Below are positions 33,245 through 43,189 of a stretch of 64,000 nt of DNA, in pieces (positions within the stretch are counted from its first letter, which is position 1; the number at the start of each line of letters is the position of its first letter). The notes beneath the pieces are model-generated. The model made no database searches, was not told the DNA's origin, and worked only from the letters and a program-made list of their open reading frames with translations. Origin of the DNA: Sepioteuthis lessoniana (Eukaryota; Mollusca; Cephalopoda; Myopsida; Loliginidae); contig CAUZXS010005827.1 of the NCBI GenBank assembly GCA_963585895.1, forward strand, positions 25,001 to 89,000, given 5' to 3'. The translations under genes and the position numbers were made by a program.

Positions 33245-33825
33245 AAATAATAAGAATAAGACTAGAAACGACTGTATGGGTAAGAGAATTTACTGGGAAT
33301 TGTACGACAAAGTGAAATGTGACCATACGAAAAAATGCTAGATGCACAACCAAGCTACTGTTATGGAAAAAGGAATGCACCAACTCCTCTAGTATTTTGA
33401 GAAATAAACGGATCATCGAATCTCAGCCAGCCAACCAGAATTTGTAATAATCAACAAAAAAGAGAACTTGCAGAATCGTGGACTTTGCAGTCCCAGCAGA
33501 CCACAGAGTAAAATTGAAAGAAATTGAAAAGAACCATAAGTAACTCATCTTTGCTAAGGAATTGAAAAGATCATGGTGATACCCATTGTGATTGGCGTTC
33601 TTAGAGCAATCACCATATCATCGATACAAGGACTGGTTGACTTGGAAATAACAGGACGAGTAGAGTCCATCCAAACATCTACTTTATTGAAATCGGCCAG
33701 AATACTGAGTAGACTCCTGGAGATGTACGGACATTTGTTGTCACTCAAACTCCAGTGAAATACCATCAGTTAACGTTGATGTGAAAAACTCTCAAGGATT
33801 AACTATAATAATAATAATAATAATG
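33245..33825 (+). mobile_element. RLE-type LINE, endonuclease region to 3' end, copy 2
   Basis: Includes the restriction-like endonuclease strand 'RTCRIVDFAVPADHRVKLK' near 33463-33520, the KYLDLA-equivalent region in altered form, and the tail 'VIPIVIGVLRAI...RVESIQTSTLLKSARILSRLLE' (33573-33720). It ends in (TAA)n near 33807-33825, the likely genuine 3' terminus. Frame changes between the segments. Confidence 0.8.
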
Positions 33826-34085
33826 AACATGGCTAAAGAACTAAAAAGCTGTGGAACGTGATAGTGATCGAGTTGCAAATGGTATTTGGTGCGCTCGGAA
33901 CAATCCCCAAAGGTTTGCAAAGGGCACGGGAAGAATTACAAATTGAAGGACAGCTGAGACTATCCAACTAACAGCATTGCAAAGATAAGCTAGAATTCTT
34001 AGAAGAGTCTTGAAGACCTGAGGAGACTTGCAGCCACTCACCCTCCATTGAAAAACCATCAGCTGATGCTCCTCTGAAAAACCAC
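33826..34085 (+). mobile_element. RLE-type LINE tail, copy 3
   Basis: 'FGALGTIPKGLQRAREELQIEG'-type residues followed by the 'caccatcagctgatgct' 3' UTR. It begins right after the (TAA)n of copy 2, so the copies are in head-to-tail tandem. Confidence 0.7.
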
Positions 34086-34325
34086 TTGTGGATAAAACTG
34101 TGGTACATGAAAGTCACGGTGTCACCAATTGTAATTGGTACTCTTGATACAGTCACCTAAGGATTGGAACAAGGACTGGAAGACATGGAAATAACAGGAT
34201 GAGTGGAGATCAGCCAGAATACTGAGAAAGTGTCCAGGAGACTTGCAGAGACTTACTGTCTCAAACTCCAGCGAGAAAAAATCGACTGACGCTAATGTGA
34301 TAAACTTGAAAAGGAGTATATACTA
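34086..34325 (+). mobile_element. RLE-type LINE tail, copy 4
   Basis: 'WYMKVTVSPIVIGTLDTVT' residues near 34105-34165, then 'LEQGLEDMEITG', with a stop and a deletion before 'SARILRKC', ending with 'actgacgctaatgtgataaac'. Confidence 0.7.
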
Positions 34326-34921
34326 ATCCTAAATATAAAAATTTTTGTACATGCTTTTATGATATCATGTATTCCGCTGAAATATGAATAATTTGTCAAC
34401 AGATATAATTAACCATTACATGACACCCAAATTGTTACAATTTCCAACTCAGAGAAAATCTGTGAGTATTGACAATAAGGAGGTACTCCTCACTCACTAA
34501 ATCTCCTTATTATCAGTCGCAATTAAGAGTTACGACCAGGCTGTCCATTTCGGCAAGTGTCTTACTCCTCAGCAGGAAATACAATAACAGAATTGTAAGT
34601 TCCATCAACAGTTTTGAATTCAAAAGTGGCTTGCTTTCACTTTATCACCTTTGAAAGTCACCAGATACAAATGGGATGAATTTACATCACAAAAAAGACA
34701 GCTGAAAGGTTGAGGAGATATGACGTACTGAGCGATAACCACCTCGAATCTTTAGTACGAAGGTAAAAATAATGACCGGGTACTAAGTCAAAATAATAAG
34801 TGTCATCCCTGTCAAATGGTGAGGATAAATGTTTTCCCGGGCGCATTTCTTAATGGACAAGAATGAAAACCGAATACAAAGAGCACAGTAAAAGCGTTGG
34901 GAGAGAAAAAATGAACAGGTT

Positions 34922-34922
<1 letters not shown>

Positions 34923-34970
<48 letters not shown>

Positions 34971-35192
34971 TAGATAGAGAGATAAGTGGACGAAAAAAAG
35001 AAACAGAACACAATCAGTAAAGAGTCAGAATGAGAAAAAAGTAAGAATCAATTGAAAGAAAGAAAGAAAGAAAGGGGCCGGAGAAGATAAAGAAAGAAAG
35101 CAATACAATTATGAAGCTAGAGGCAGACTAAGGTAAAGAGACCGATTGAGAAAGAGAGAGAGAGAGTATTCAGAAGGAGACTGAGATACAGT

Positions 35193-35235
<43 letters not shown>

Positions 35236-35460
35236 AGAGAGATAGAGTGAGAGAGAGAGAGAGAGGGAATAGCAATAAGAACAGAGAACAAAATAATTAG
35301 ACAAAAGGAAAGAAAGAAAGAAAGAAAGAAAGAAGTAGAAACATGAGAAAAAGAAATTAAGCGAGACAGAGAAGACAAAGAAAAAAAAACAATTCAGTTA
35401 TTTTGAAAGAGAGAGTCAAATGAAGTCAATGAAAGTAATTCAGTGTGCATGAGTGAGAGT

Positions 35461-35496
<36 letters not shown>

Positions 35497-35628
35497 TTGA
35501 AATTTGGTGTGTTTGAGAGAAATATAAACGAAAAGAAAGGGAGTTTGAAAGATATACAAACAAAAGTGATTCAGAATTTGAGCAATCGTAGGAAATAGAT
35601 ATTTTGGCAGAGAGAGAGCAAGCGAGCG

Positions 35629-35670
<42 letters not shown>

Positions 35671-36202
35671 AAATTAAGCGTGTTTGAAAAAGCGAGAGTA
35701 AAACAGAGATAGGGAGGATTAGATGAATTGAATGAGAGTGACAGCAAAAACCAAAAAAAAAAAAGAGAAAGAAAGATGTTAAAGAAGACACTTGAAAGCG
35801 CAAAAAAGAGAAGTTAATAAAAGCGAGAGGTTGGGAGAGGATCTATGCCTGTTAAAAGAAACGATAAACCAAGAATGAAAGAAGGCCACAGAAAGAGAAA
35901 GAGAGAGAGAGAAAGAGAGAGAGAGAGAGTAAAAAAACACAAACATGGGAGAATAAAAACGAGAGAAGTGAGTTTGGGAGAAAAGAAGGGAAAATTAGGT
36001 GAAACACACATGGATTTACGAGCGAAAGATAAAAAAAGGATTAAAAGAGACTGAGTAATTGAGAGAGAAGAGTAAAGGGAGAGAGGAAGAGAGAGAGAGA
36101 AAGAGAAAGATAAAAAGAAAGTATAAAAACAACAAGTTCGAAAGATTGTCAGAACAAGAGAGAGAAAGAGAGAGAAAAAAAAGAAAGCAGAAGAAGAAAT
36201 GT

Positions 36203-36247
<45 letters not shown>

Positions 36248-36340
36248 ATGGAGAGGGAGAGAGAGAGAGATAATGTAAGAAAATTGAGAGAAATATTTAG
36301 AGGAGAGAGATAAGGAAAGAAAATAATGAGAGAGAGATAG
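34923..36340. repeat. 1.4-kb purine-rich (GA)n tract
   Basis: The plus strand is almost entirely A and G, with many (GA)n and (GAAA)n blocks (for example 34923-34960, 35201-35231, 35463-35494, 35633-35666, 36209-36240). Every open frame in it is repeat translation. Strand asymmetry extends well beyond any single microsatellite. Confidence 0.9.
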
Positions 36341-36647
36341 AGTGGGCAAGAACAAGACTCGTTGGCAGGAAAAAAGGTGAAATCCATAAAACCAAAAACC
36401 CAATATGGAAGTGTTTTGGGTTTTTTATTTACTTTTAGGGGGTCATCTGTGACATTGTTTTTCATTCTCTTGGTCAGAGTGTTATGTTCTCAGCTAATGC
36501 CCATATCTCATCGGACTAAACGGCCAAAACCAATAATTATAAGACAAAAGACGATAAATAATTATTAAAGAATCATTTGGTGTCTAGAAATTCAGTCTTC
36601 ATAATATCTGTTCAAGTTATGAATTTCATATCTTCGCATAGAGTCGA

Positions 36648-36648
36648 G

Positions 36649-36687
<39 letters not shown>

Positions 36688-36713
36688 TTATCTCTCTCTA
36701 TCTCTCTCTCTGT
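36648..36713. repeat. (CT)n microsatellite
   Basis: CT repeat with a few interruptions; the strand bias is opposite to the preceding purine tract. Confidence 0.9.
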
Positions 36714-36772
36714 AAATGATTATGTGTAGAAAAGTCTATTTCTGATACTGACAACTCTGTTTAGAATGACAG

Positions 36773-36794
36773 TATATATACATATATATATATG

Positions 36795-36829
<35 letters not shown>
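36773..36829. repeat. (AT)n microsatellite
   Basis: Interrupted AT repeat. Confidence 0.9.
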
Positions 36830-37044
36830 TTTTTATAGAAAAAGAAAAAGAAAAATTACTTATTTCGTGTTATTATGAATTTATTTCGGATTGAGTGACC
36901 CTCCTCTTTTTATTTTTTTATAATAATAATTTTTGAGCTCAGCTCATTGAGTTTTAATCTATTTTTGATCCCTTATTAATAATACGTCAATGGCCGTTGA
37001 CATTGAGCACTCAAATTGGATTCTACCTCTTGGATTTTCTCTTC

Positions 37045-37048
<4 letters not shown>

Positions 37049-37092
<44 letters not shown>
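37049..37092. repeat. (AT)n microsatellite
   Basis: About 44 bases of AT repeat. The following 37093-37726 has no recognisable feature. Confidence 0.95.
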
Positions 37093-37096
<4 letters not shown>

Positions 37097-37731
37097 CAAA
37101 AAGATAACACAAGGCATTGGCCAAGATACCTTAGACTGCAAAATGGACAACTTGGTCTAATATCATCGCTAATCTGTTACGTCAAAGAAGTTCGTTCAAT
37201 TATTAAAAGGGAACGCAGACTTATTCCAGAAGCAGGCATAACAAATAATTTAATGGCATCTGTGGGTCAAAACATATATCAACACTATTATGTACTTGTT
37301 GATTAGATATATTCTTGCTTGCATCCCAGTATGTCTAACCATTTGCATGGCTAAGTTTTTAGCAGTATCTACGGATTTAACAGTTTCGACAGCAAAATAA
37401 CTTAAAATTAAATCTTGTACCTTTTAAGAAAATGATATTCGGCCGCAGGTTTTAGAGGAAGTTGTATCAATTTTACAAAGTGGTTAAAAAACAAACGAAT
37501 AGGAGAATACACTTGTGTCCTCGTTATTGTTTCGTTTATTCTGTTAGTTGGGCATTTGACTTTTTTTCCAGTTTATGTGAGTGAACCCTCTGATTGACAC
37601 TTCTTATGACAATCGTGGACAGGGGGCAGGGAAGTATTCCCAGCATGGCCTAGAAGAACAACCACTACTGAACTCCACAAATGCACAGTATAATTCTTGG
37701 TTGATTCTTTGAATATACAGAGCTTTAGCAT

Positions 37732-38302
37732 TTAGCACTATATGGGTGGCCTGAGCAGACGATTCCTTTGTCTGGTTTCGCGCCGAAACAGACAAAGAAT
37801 TTTTGGACCTGAAATCTCGCCGTATCCGGAAGTGGTAAGGGGACGCAAATGAGAGTTGGCTGGACAAAGGAGCTGAGAGGCAGTTGGCGACTGGACAGCA
37901 GAGAGGCGGGACAGCAAACAGAGTTGGCGTGGAACCACGGACAGGGGTAGTCAACACCGGACTCCGGAGACAGTAACAGAGAAGAGAGGGTCAAGCCACG
38001 GTGAAGAAGATCGACTAAAGATGTCTGCATTCGAGTTGCTTGTGGAATTTTCGCTAGTAACCCACGCTAGCGATAGTCCGCACATGCATGTAGTGTTGCA
38101 ATACCTCCTTCTACTCTTGGTTAACCCCAAGCTTTGTTCGTGTTTGTTCGTTTGTCCTTCTATTTTCTCCTGTCCCCACGATCGTATTCTTGTAGCGGTA
38201 AAGAAATGTGCGTTACCCCCTCGGCCACTAGTCGATCACCGGCCAAGAAGGAAATGGTTAGAAGAAAGTTAACGTGTGTGGAGGCGAGGGCGTAACGTTA
38301 CA
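37732..38302 (+). repeat. 5' LTR
   Basis: Contains 'ggtttcgcgccgaaac' (a short palindrome) near 37777-37792 and ends GTTACA at 38302. No obvious TATA box. Long minus-strand frames across it are shadows. Confidence 0.88.
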
Positions 38303-38304
38303 AA

Positions 38305-38320
38305 TGGTGCCGTGACCAGG
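38305..38320 (+). promoter_or_regulatory. Primer-binding site, tRNA-His type
   Basis: TGGTGCCGTGAC directly after the 5' LTR is complementary to the last 12 bases of animal tRNA-His (...GTCACGGCACCA). The match ends after 12 bases. The tRNA end is recalled from the human sequence. Confidence 0.7.
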
Positions 38321-40034
38321 CTAAAAGAAAACTTGATAAAAAAAAATTGGAATTGATCGGGGAGCGGGGGAGTTTAGAGGCTGACAGACGAACGGAAAAA
38401 GAAGAAGAAAAAATGCCATAAGGACCCGCAACCAGCGAGACAGAGAGAAAAGAAAAAGAAAACGAAAGAGACAAAGAAAAAGAAAGTGGAAAAGAAAGAA
38501 ATCTACAAAGGTAGGAATACACATTACCCCCCCATTGCACTCGAATATAAGAAAACAAAAAAAGATTTTTAGATTAAGGAAATTTTAAGATGTAGAAAAA
38601 AAAACCCAAGTAATCTATTTCGTTTGTGTGTGTGTGTATGTGTGTATGTTTAACCCCTTAACTGCTGATAATTTTTGTTGTATTTTTCTTAGAAGAGAAG
38701 GGAAGGTTTTCTTCCCTTACCCCCTTTTCACACTTAACTTGACCGGTAGAATTCAAATGCTTTTTTTTCCCTCTTCGTAGCAGTTTCACATAGTGATTTT
38801 TATACTTAAGTGTTTGGACCAGTGGCTTAAAAAAGGAAGTTAGTCCGTTCAGGGAAGTTTTATAGTATTTTTTTTTTTTGCTGGAAAGGTGATAAGTCAC
38901 CGAAAAAAATTTTTTTTTTTGCTGTAAGGTTCACTGGAAGAAAAAAAACTGTGGTATTTTAAAACCCCAGAGAAAGGGAAGATGAAACGAAAAATAAGAG
39001 AGAGAGTGAGATCGCTAAGCTAGGTTAAAATCGACTGGTCAAAGTCGGATCGTTCCGAGTGCAGAGGGTAGAAGGTGGAGGAAAGCTTCTACCACAAAAA
39101 CAAAAAAGAAAAAAAAAATGGAAAATAAAAAAATTTTAAAAAAATGGAAAAATTAAACGAGGAAAGAGAGATAGGAACAGATAAAGAAATGATAAAAAGA
39201 AAATGTAAAATTGAAAAGAAATGGCGGAAAATTTGAACAAAGAAAGAGAAGGAAGAACAGATAAAGTCATGAAAAAAAAAGAGAGAATGAAAAGTAGAAA
39301 GAAAGAGAGATTGCTAGGGAATTTTTGTCACTGCATCCATGCCTGTCTCAGTTAAAAATGAAAAAATAAAAAAAGAATAAGTAAACTTTGGATTTTAGGA
39401 AGAAAAGAAAGTTTTCGTTTTTTGTTTTTTGTCGATTTAAAAAAAAACGGTTGGAAGCAAAAGGTATCCCCTCCCACACCACCCCCGGTAGAGGGAAGAA
39501 TTCAAGTGGACAGGAGAGAAGGAAAGAAAGACGCATAGAGAAATGGTGGAAGTGGGCAGAGATCTCAAGGGAAGAGAGACAAAGGTTAGAAGGTGGATGC
39601 GTGACAGATTCCTTCAGAACAATTTCATTTTATATATTTGGCAATTGAAGTTATTTTATTTTTATTTGTCTGTGAAATGTTTATTATCAATTTTTTTTTG
39701 TTGTCTAATTTGTGTGGATTTTTTTTTTTTTGCTCTCCTTTGTTTTTTTGGGTTTTTTTGTTTGTTTGTTTTTTTTTGTTATATTTTGCCCTGTTTTTTG
39801 TTAATTTTGGGGGACTGAGCTTGCCTTGTCATTTGCTTTGTTGTTTATTGTTATTTGTTTATTTTTTTTATTTATTTATTTTTTTACCTTCATGGATTTT
39901 CTGGGGTTTATTTTTTGTAAGTTTAATTGCTCTTGGCACTTCTTCACTTCGACTGATCGTGTTCCCCCTGGGGGTTTGGGTTGCACGGGGGCCCCGTTTC
40001 GGGGACTGGTATCGAGGGGTAGTATGTTATACAA

Positions 40035-40187
40035 ATGATGATTTGGGAAAGCGAGTGGGCTGATTACGACGAATTGATGAACATGGTACCGAGGAAACGG
40101 TTGACGATGGGTTGGGAGGACGATGCCTGGGCGCAGGGCGGTGTCCGGTTGCTCCTCCCCCCTGGCTGGTCATGGCTGGACGATTGA
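40035..40187 (+). CDS. Small tryptophan-rich frame inside the LTR element, unknown
   Basis: A 50-codon frame that starts with two ATGs and ends TGA. It has six tryptophans and an acidic N-terminal half (starts MMIWESEWADYDEL), with a GWEDDAW centre and GWSWLDD end. No family recognised. It lies after about 400 bases of T-rich sequence in a part of the element that is locally GC-richer. It may be chance; the composition is unlike the surrounding low-complexity frames, which is the only reason to list it. Confidence 0.25.
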   Translation: MMIWESEWADYDELMNMVPRKRLTMGWEDDAWAQGGVRLLLPPGWSWLDD

Positions 40188-40411
40188 GGAGATGGTGTCA
40201 ATTACTTAGTTTTTTTCTTATCTTTTGAAAATCCATGGGGATTGCTGGGAAGGTACTGGAATGAATAAAAAAAGGTTCCTTGCTCAACTGTTGCTGGGTT
40301 GGGAGGTGAATTCCACAGTGCTTTCCGAAACATTATTCCTGTTACGACACCGATCGAACTGCGGAGATTTCTGATGCTCCCACATCGTTAGGAAAGGGCG
40401 GGGAAAAGTCC

Positions 40412-40650
40412 AAAAGTACTCCTGAATTGTTGGGTAGGGGTGGTTAAAATTCCGCTGTGTTCTGATGGGTTGGAGAATGGGGCGAAATGTTCGAAAATTG
40501 AATAACGTTGGAGGTGAATAGAAAAGTCCTCCTGAAATCGTTGGGTAGGGGTGGTTAAAATTCCCCTGTGTTCTGTTGGGTGTGGGCGGGGTGAATTGAA
40601 AGAAAATTGAATAATGTTGGAGGTGAATCGAAAAGTCCTATTGGAATGAA
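40412..40650 (+). repeat. Tandem repeat of about 110 bp inside the LTR element
   Basis: Units begin at 40412, 40522 and 40631 (last one partial) with 'aaaagtcctcctgaa', 'gttgggtaggggtggttaaa' and 'ttggaggtgaat'. Minisatellite-like arrays are frequent in non-autonomous LTR elements. Confidence 0.8.
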
Positions 40651-40947
40651 GAATAGGGATGAGTCAGGAGATCCCAGAATTGTTCACAGGAAAGCAAGGT
40701 GGAAGAGCTGAATCCAGCAATATTAATATTTTTTTTTTCTTTTTTTATGTGTATGATGATATGGTGAGGGGTGAGTGATCCCAACCACCCCAGTGCAGTT
40801 TGCTATGTTGTTATATTATTTATCATTTTTTTAGAGGACGACCGAACCCCTTTAAAATTTTGTAATTTCGGTTGTTACTGCTGGTAAATGTTTTTGTTTT
40901 TTTGCTTGTTGTTGAATTGTGTTGTAATTTATTGTGAATGAATGACA

Positions 40948-40963
40948 AGGGTAAGAGGGGGAG
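40948..40963 (+). promoter_or_regulatory. Polypurine tract
   Basis: Purine run AGGGTAAGAGGGGGAG (one T) just before the 3' LTR, the expected primer for plus-strand synthesis. Confidence 0.75.
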
Positions 40964-40966
40964 TTA

Positions 40967-41538
40967 TGTAGCACTATATGGGTGGCCTGAGCAGACGATT
41001 CCTTTGTCTGGTTTCGCGCCGAAACAGACAAAGGATTTTTGGAAATGAAATCTCGCCGTATCCGGAAGTGGTAAGGGGACGCAAATGAGAGTTTGGTGGA
41101 CAAAGGAGCTGAGAGGCAGTTGGCGACTGGACAGCAGAGAGGCGGGACAGCAAACAGAGTTGACGTGGAACCACGGACAGGGGCAGTCAACACCGGACTC
41201 CGGAGACAGTAACAGAGAAGAGAGGGTCAAGCCACGGTGAAGAAGATCGACTCAAGATGTCTGCATTCGAGTTGCTTGTGGAATTTTCGCTAGTAATCCA
41301 CGCTAGTGATAGTCCGCACATGCATGTAGGGTTGCAATGCCTCCTTCTGCTCTTGGTTAACCCCAAGCTTTGTTCGTGTTTGTTCGTTTGTCCTTCTATT
41401 TTCTCCTGTCCCCCCGATCGTATTCTTGTAGCGGTAAAGAAATGTGCGTTACCCCCTCGGCCACTAGTCGATCACCGGCCAAGAAGGAAATGGTTAGAAG
41501 AAAGTTAACGTGTGTGGAGGCGAGGGCGTAACGTTACA
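40967..41538 (+). repeat. 3' LTR
   Basis: Starts TGTAGCACTA and ends GTTACA, followed by AGCAT. Nearly identical to the 5' LTR. Confidence 0.9.
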
Positions 41539-41664
41539 AGCATACGAAAACGAACCACCCTTCCCGTATTGATCCATAGAAATAAAGTAAATTAAAAATA
41601 ATATCATAGTCTACTGATCAGTGACAGTTCAAGGGATGTAGATAGAATGAACTGTATAACACGT

Positions 41665-41925
41665 ACCAGACATTGGCCTCGCGGTTAGAGTGTTCGCCAA
41701 AGGCTCGGGAGACCTGGCCCGGTCATACCAAAGGCTCAAAAAATGGTACTTGATGTCTCCTTGCTTAACACTCAGCATTAGAAGGTACGGATCAAAGGAA
41801 AAGTGGAGCAATCCGGGGGAAAAATAGCGCCCTCCCCAACACCTTTGTGTAGTAAGCTATCGAAAAGGGAGCCTTCGGGTAACCCTCGATTATGGTCGCC
41901 AACTTCACTTTTACTTTACTGGTTC
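41665..41925 (+). repeat. tRNA-derived SINE (SINE-3)
   Basis: Head 'attggcctcgcggttagagtg' at 41669-41690, 'gcttaacactcagcatt' at 41763-41780, 'ccttcgggtaaccctcg' and 3' end 'gtcgccaacttcactttta'. No clear target-site duplication. Confidence 0.8.
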
Positions 41926-42124
41926 TATGGATTGACTTTTCTTGTAAACAAATATAGTGGTTGGAGCACAGCTGAGTGGCACTTTGATATACGTTACGCC
42001 GAGATCGAAACATTCATATTATAACAATTATCGACTTTGGATACAGTAATGCCAACTCGAGTTGAAATCCTGGACGTGGCTATTTGTTGTACATTTCCTT
42101 TTTTAAGTAGAGAAGTTAATATTT

Positions 42125-42280
42125 AAATTACCATGACCAGAAATTCCGGCAAACGCTTGCGTGTGATGTACTGAAACACTGGACAGCTGTTTCGACCTTA
42201 GAATGGCCCATCAGCAGTCTATACCGTGATCACCTCCACTGGAGATCGAATCACCGACCACAGAATGCAGAGCCGAAAGA
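42125..42280 (-). repeat. tRNA-derived SINE (SINE-5), left half of a foldback
   Basis: Minus-strand order of parts: tRNA-like remnant near 42280-42235, 'cactggaggtgatcacggtata', hammerhead-like core at 42218-42178, then 'gtgtttcagtacatcacacg' and 'tgccggaatttctggtcatgg'. It is a roughly 80 percent inverted match to 42305-42475. Confidence 0.7.
42178..42218 (-). ncRNA. Hammerhead-ribozyme-like core, copy 2
   Basis: Minus strand: stem I ACTG pairs with CAGT at the other end (4 pairs); CTGATGG replaces CTGATGA; GGCC pairs with GGTC as stem II using that last G; then GAAAC, AGCT and the GTC cleavage triplet. The change in the core makes activity doubtful. Confidence 0.5.
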
Positions 42281-42304
42281 CGTACGGGGTGGACTGAGGG
42301 TTGG

Positions 42305-42475
42305 TGGTAAAGTTTCGGCTCTGCATTCTGAGGTCGCTCGATCGATCTCCAACGGGGGAATTCTCGGTATATACCGCTGATGAGACTTAATAAGGTCGAA
42401 ACAGCTGTCCAGTGTTTCTGTATGTCACACGCAAGTGTTTGCCGGATTTTCTGGTCATGATAATTCAATTTACAC
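42305..42475 (+). repeat. tRNA-derived SINE (SINE-5), right half of a foldback
   Basis: tRNA-like head near 42297-42350 (A-box-like 'ttggtggtaaag', B-box-like 'gctcgatcgatc'), 'ttctcggtatatacc', hammerhead-like core at 42373-42413, then 'gtgtttctgtatgtcacacg' and 'tgccggattttctggtcatg'. It faces away from the copy at 42125-42280, with about 25 bp between the heads. Confidence 0.75.
42373..42413 (+). ncRNA. Hammerhead-ribozyme-like core, copy 3 (best core)
   Basis: CTGATGA at 42377-42383; stem II GACTT (42384-42388) pairs with AGGTC (42393-42397) around AATA; GAAAC at 42398-42402; palindromic ACAGCTGT region as a minimal stem III; GTC cleavage triplet at 42407-42409; CAGT at 42410-42413 opposite ACCG (3 of 4 pairs) as stem I. 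All invariant core positions that I know of are present. Such short stem III forms are known from Penelope-like elements and retrozymes, where two cores act as a dimer. Confidence 0.55.
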
Positions 42476-42784
42476 TAGCTGTTTTTTTGTTTTTTTTGTT
42501 TTGTTTTTTTAAATAGCACTAATACAACTCCGAAATGCATGAATCTGTGTATTTTCCCTCTGAGGGTGGTTCAATAGAAGAGTAGACTGAATTTTTAACT
42601 CTGATATGGTTTTTAGTTTAGGTGAATTACATTTTTTTTCTTTAAAACCTGGTAAAATCATCTTAAAATTGACCTTGAGAAGCATTCTTTTAGTGATAGA
42701 GAGGTTGAGTAAATCCACAAGCGCTGAACCAATGCCAACACATAGTCGTACTGATACGATTGCACCCAGGTATATATATATGCC

Positions 42785-43189
42785 AGGTGTCTCAAAATAT
42801 ATTCTACACATTATTATGATTATGATTTATGAATGGGACAAGCGCAATGGCAGTCCTTTGGAACACGTCCTACAAACATCAAATCAATGTTGTTTTTTAA
42901 TAGCTATATCAGCTTCCAGGACTTGCAATCTTCTATTGAGTCTCTTCTCTCAGTAAAAATCATTATCTTTATTAATCGGTTGCATCAATTTGTAGACAGT
43001 TTTGAATGATTTTATTTCCAAATAAGCAGCGACGCAAAATGCTTGTTCCTTTCTCTTTCAACGCATTGTGATCGAGAATTAATACTTGTTATATTATATT
43101 ATTTTCAAATCTGTAACAAAAAAAACACTCGATTATTATTAGTAGAGTAATTAGCTGTCATATGGGTCCCATGCATATTGAGACACCCT
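42785..43189. mobile_element. MITE-A, complete 405-bp copy
   Basis: Left end AGGTGTCTCAAAATAT and right end GCATATTGAGACACCCT are inverted repeats. No frame resembles a transposase. It serves as the reference for ends in this family. Confidence 0.75.

Larger units (their letters stand above)
37732..41538 (+). mobile_element. LTR retrotransposon, 3.8 kb, apparently non-autonomous
   Basis: Two direct LTRs (37732-38302 and 40967-41538) of about 571 bp enclose 2.66 kb. The 5-bp target duplication AGCAT lies at 37727-37731 and 41539-41543. A primer-binding site follows the left LTR and a polypurine tract precedes the right one, which fixes the plus orientation. The LTRs differ at roughly 15 positions by eye (about 97 percent identical), so the insertion is fairly recent, perhaps a few million years at most ordinary animal rates. 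No gag, protease, reverse transcriptase or integrase was recognised inside, so it looks like a non-autonomous (LARD-like) element that would need another element's proteins. Superfamily not assigned. Confidence 0.88.

Noticed and set aside
35426-36465. Serine/leucine-rich minus frames of 125 and 149 codons
   Set aside because: Complement of the purine tract; low complexity only.
39638-40063. 141-codon phenylalanine/leucine-rich frame resembling membrane segments
   Set aside because: It is the translation of a T-rich stretch inside the LTR element and has no recognisable topology or family.
40412-40650. CRISPR or satellite array
   Set aside because: Only two and a half 110-bp units, wholly inside an LTR element; minisatellite of that element.
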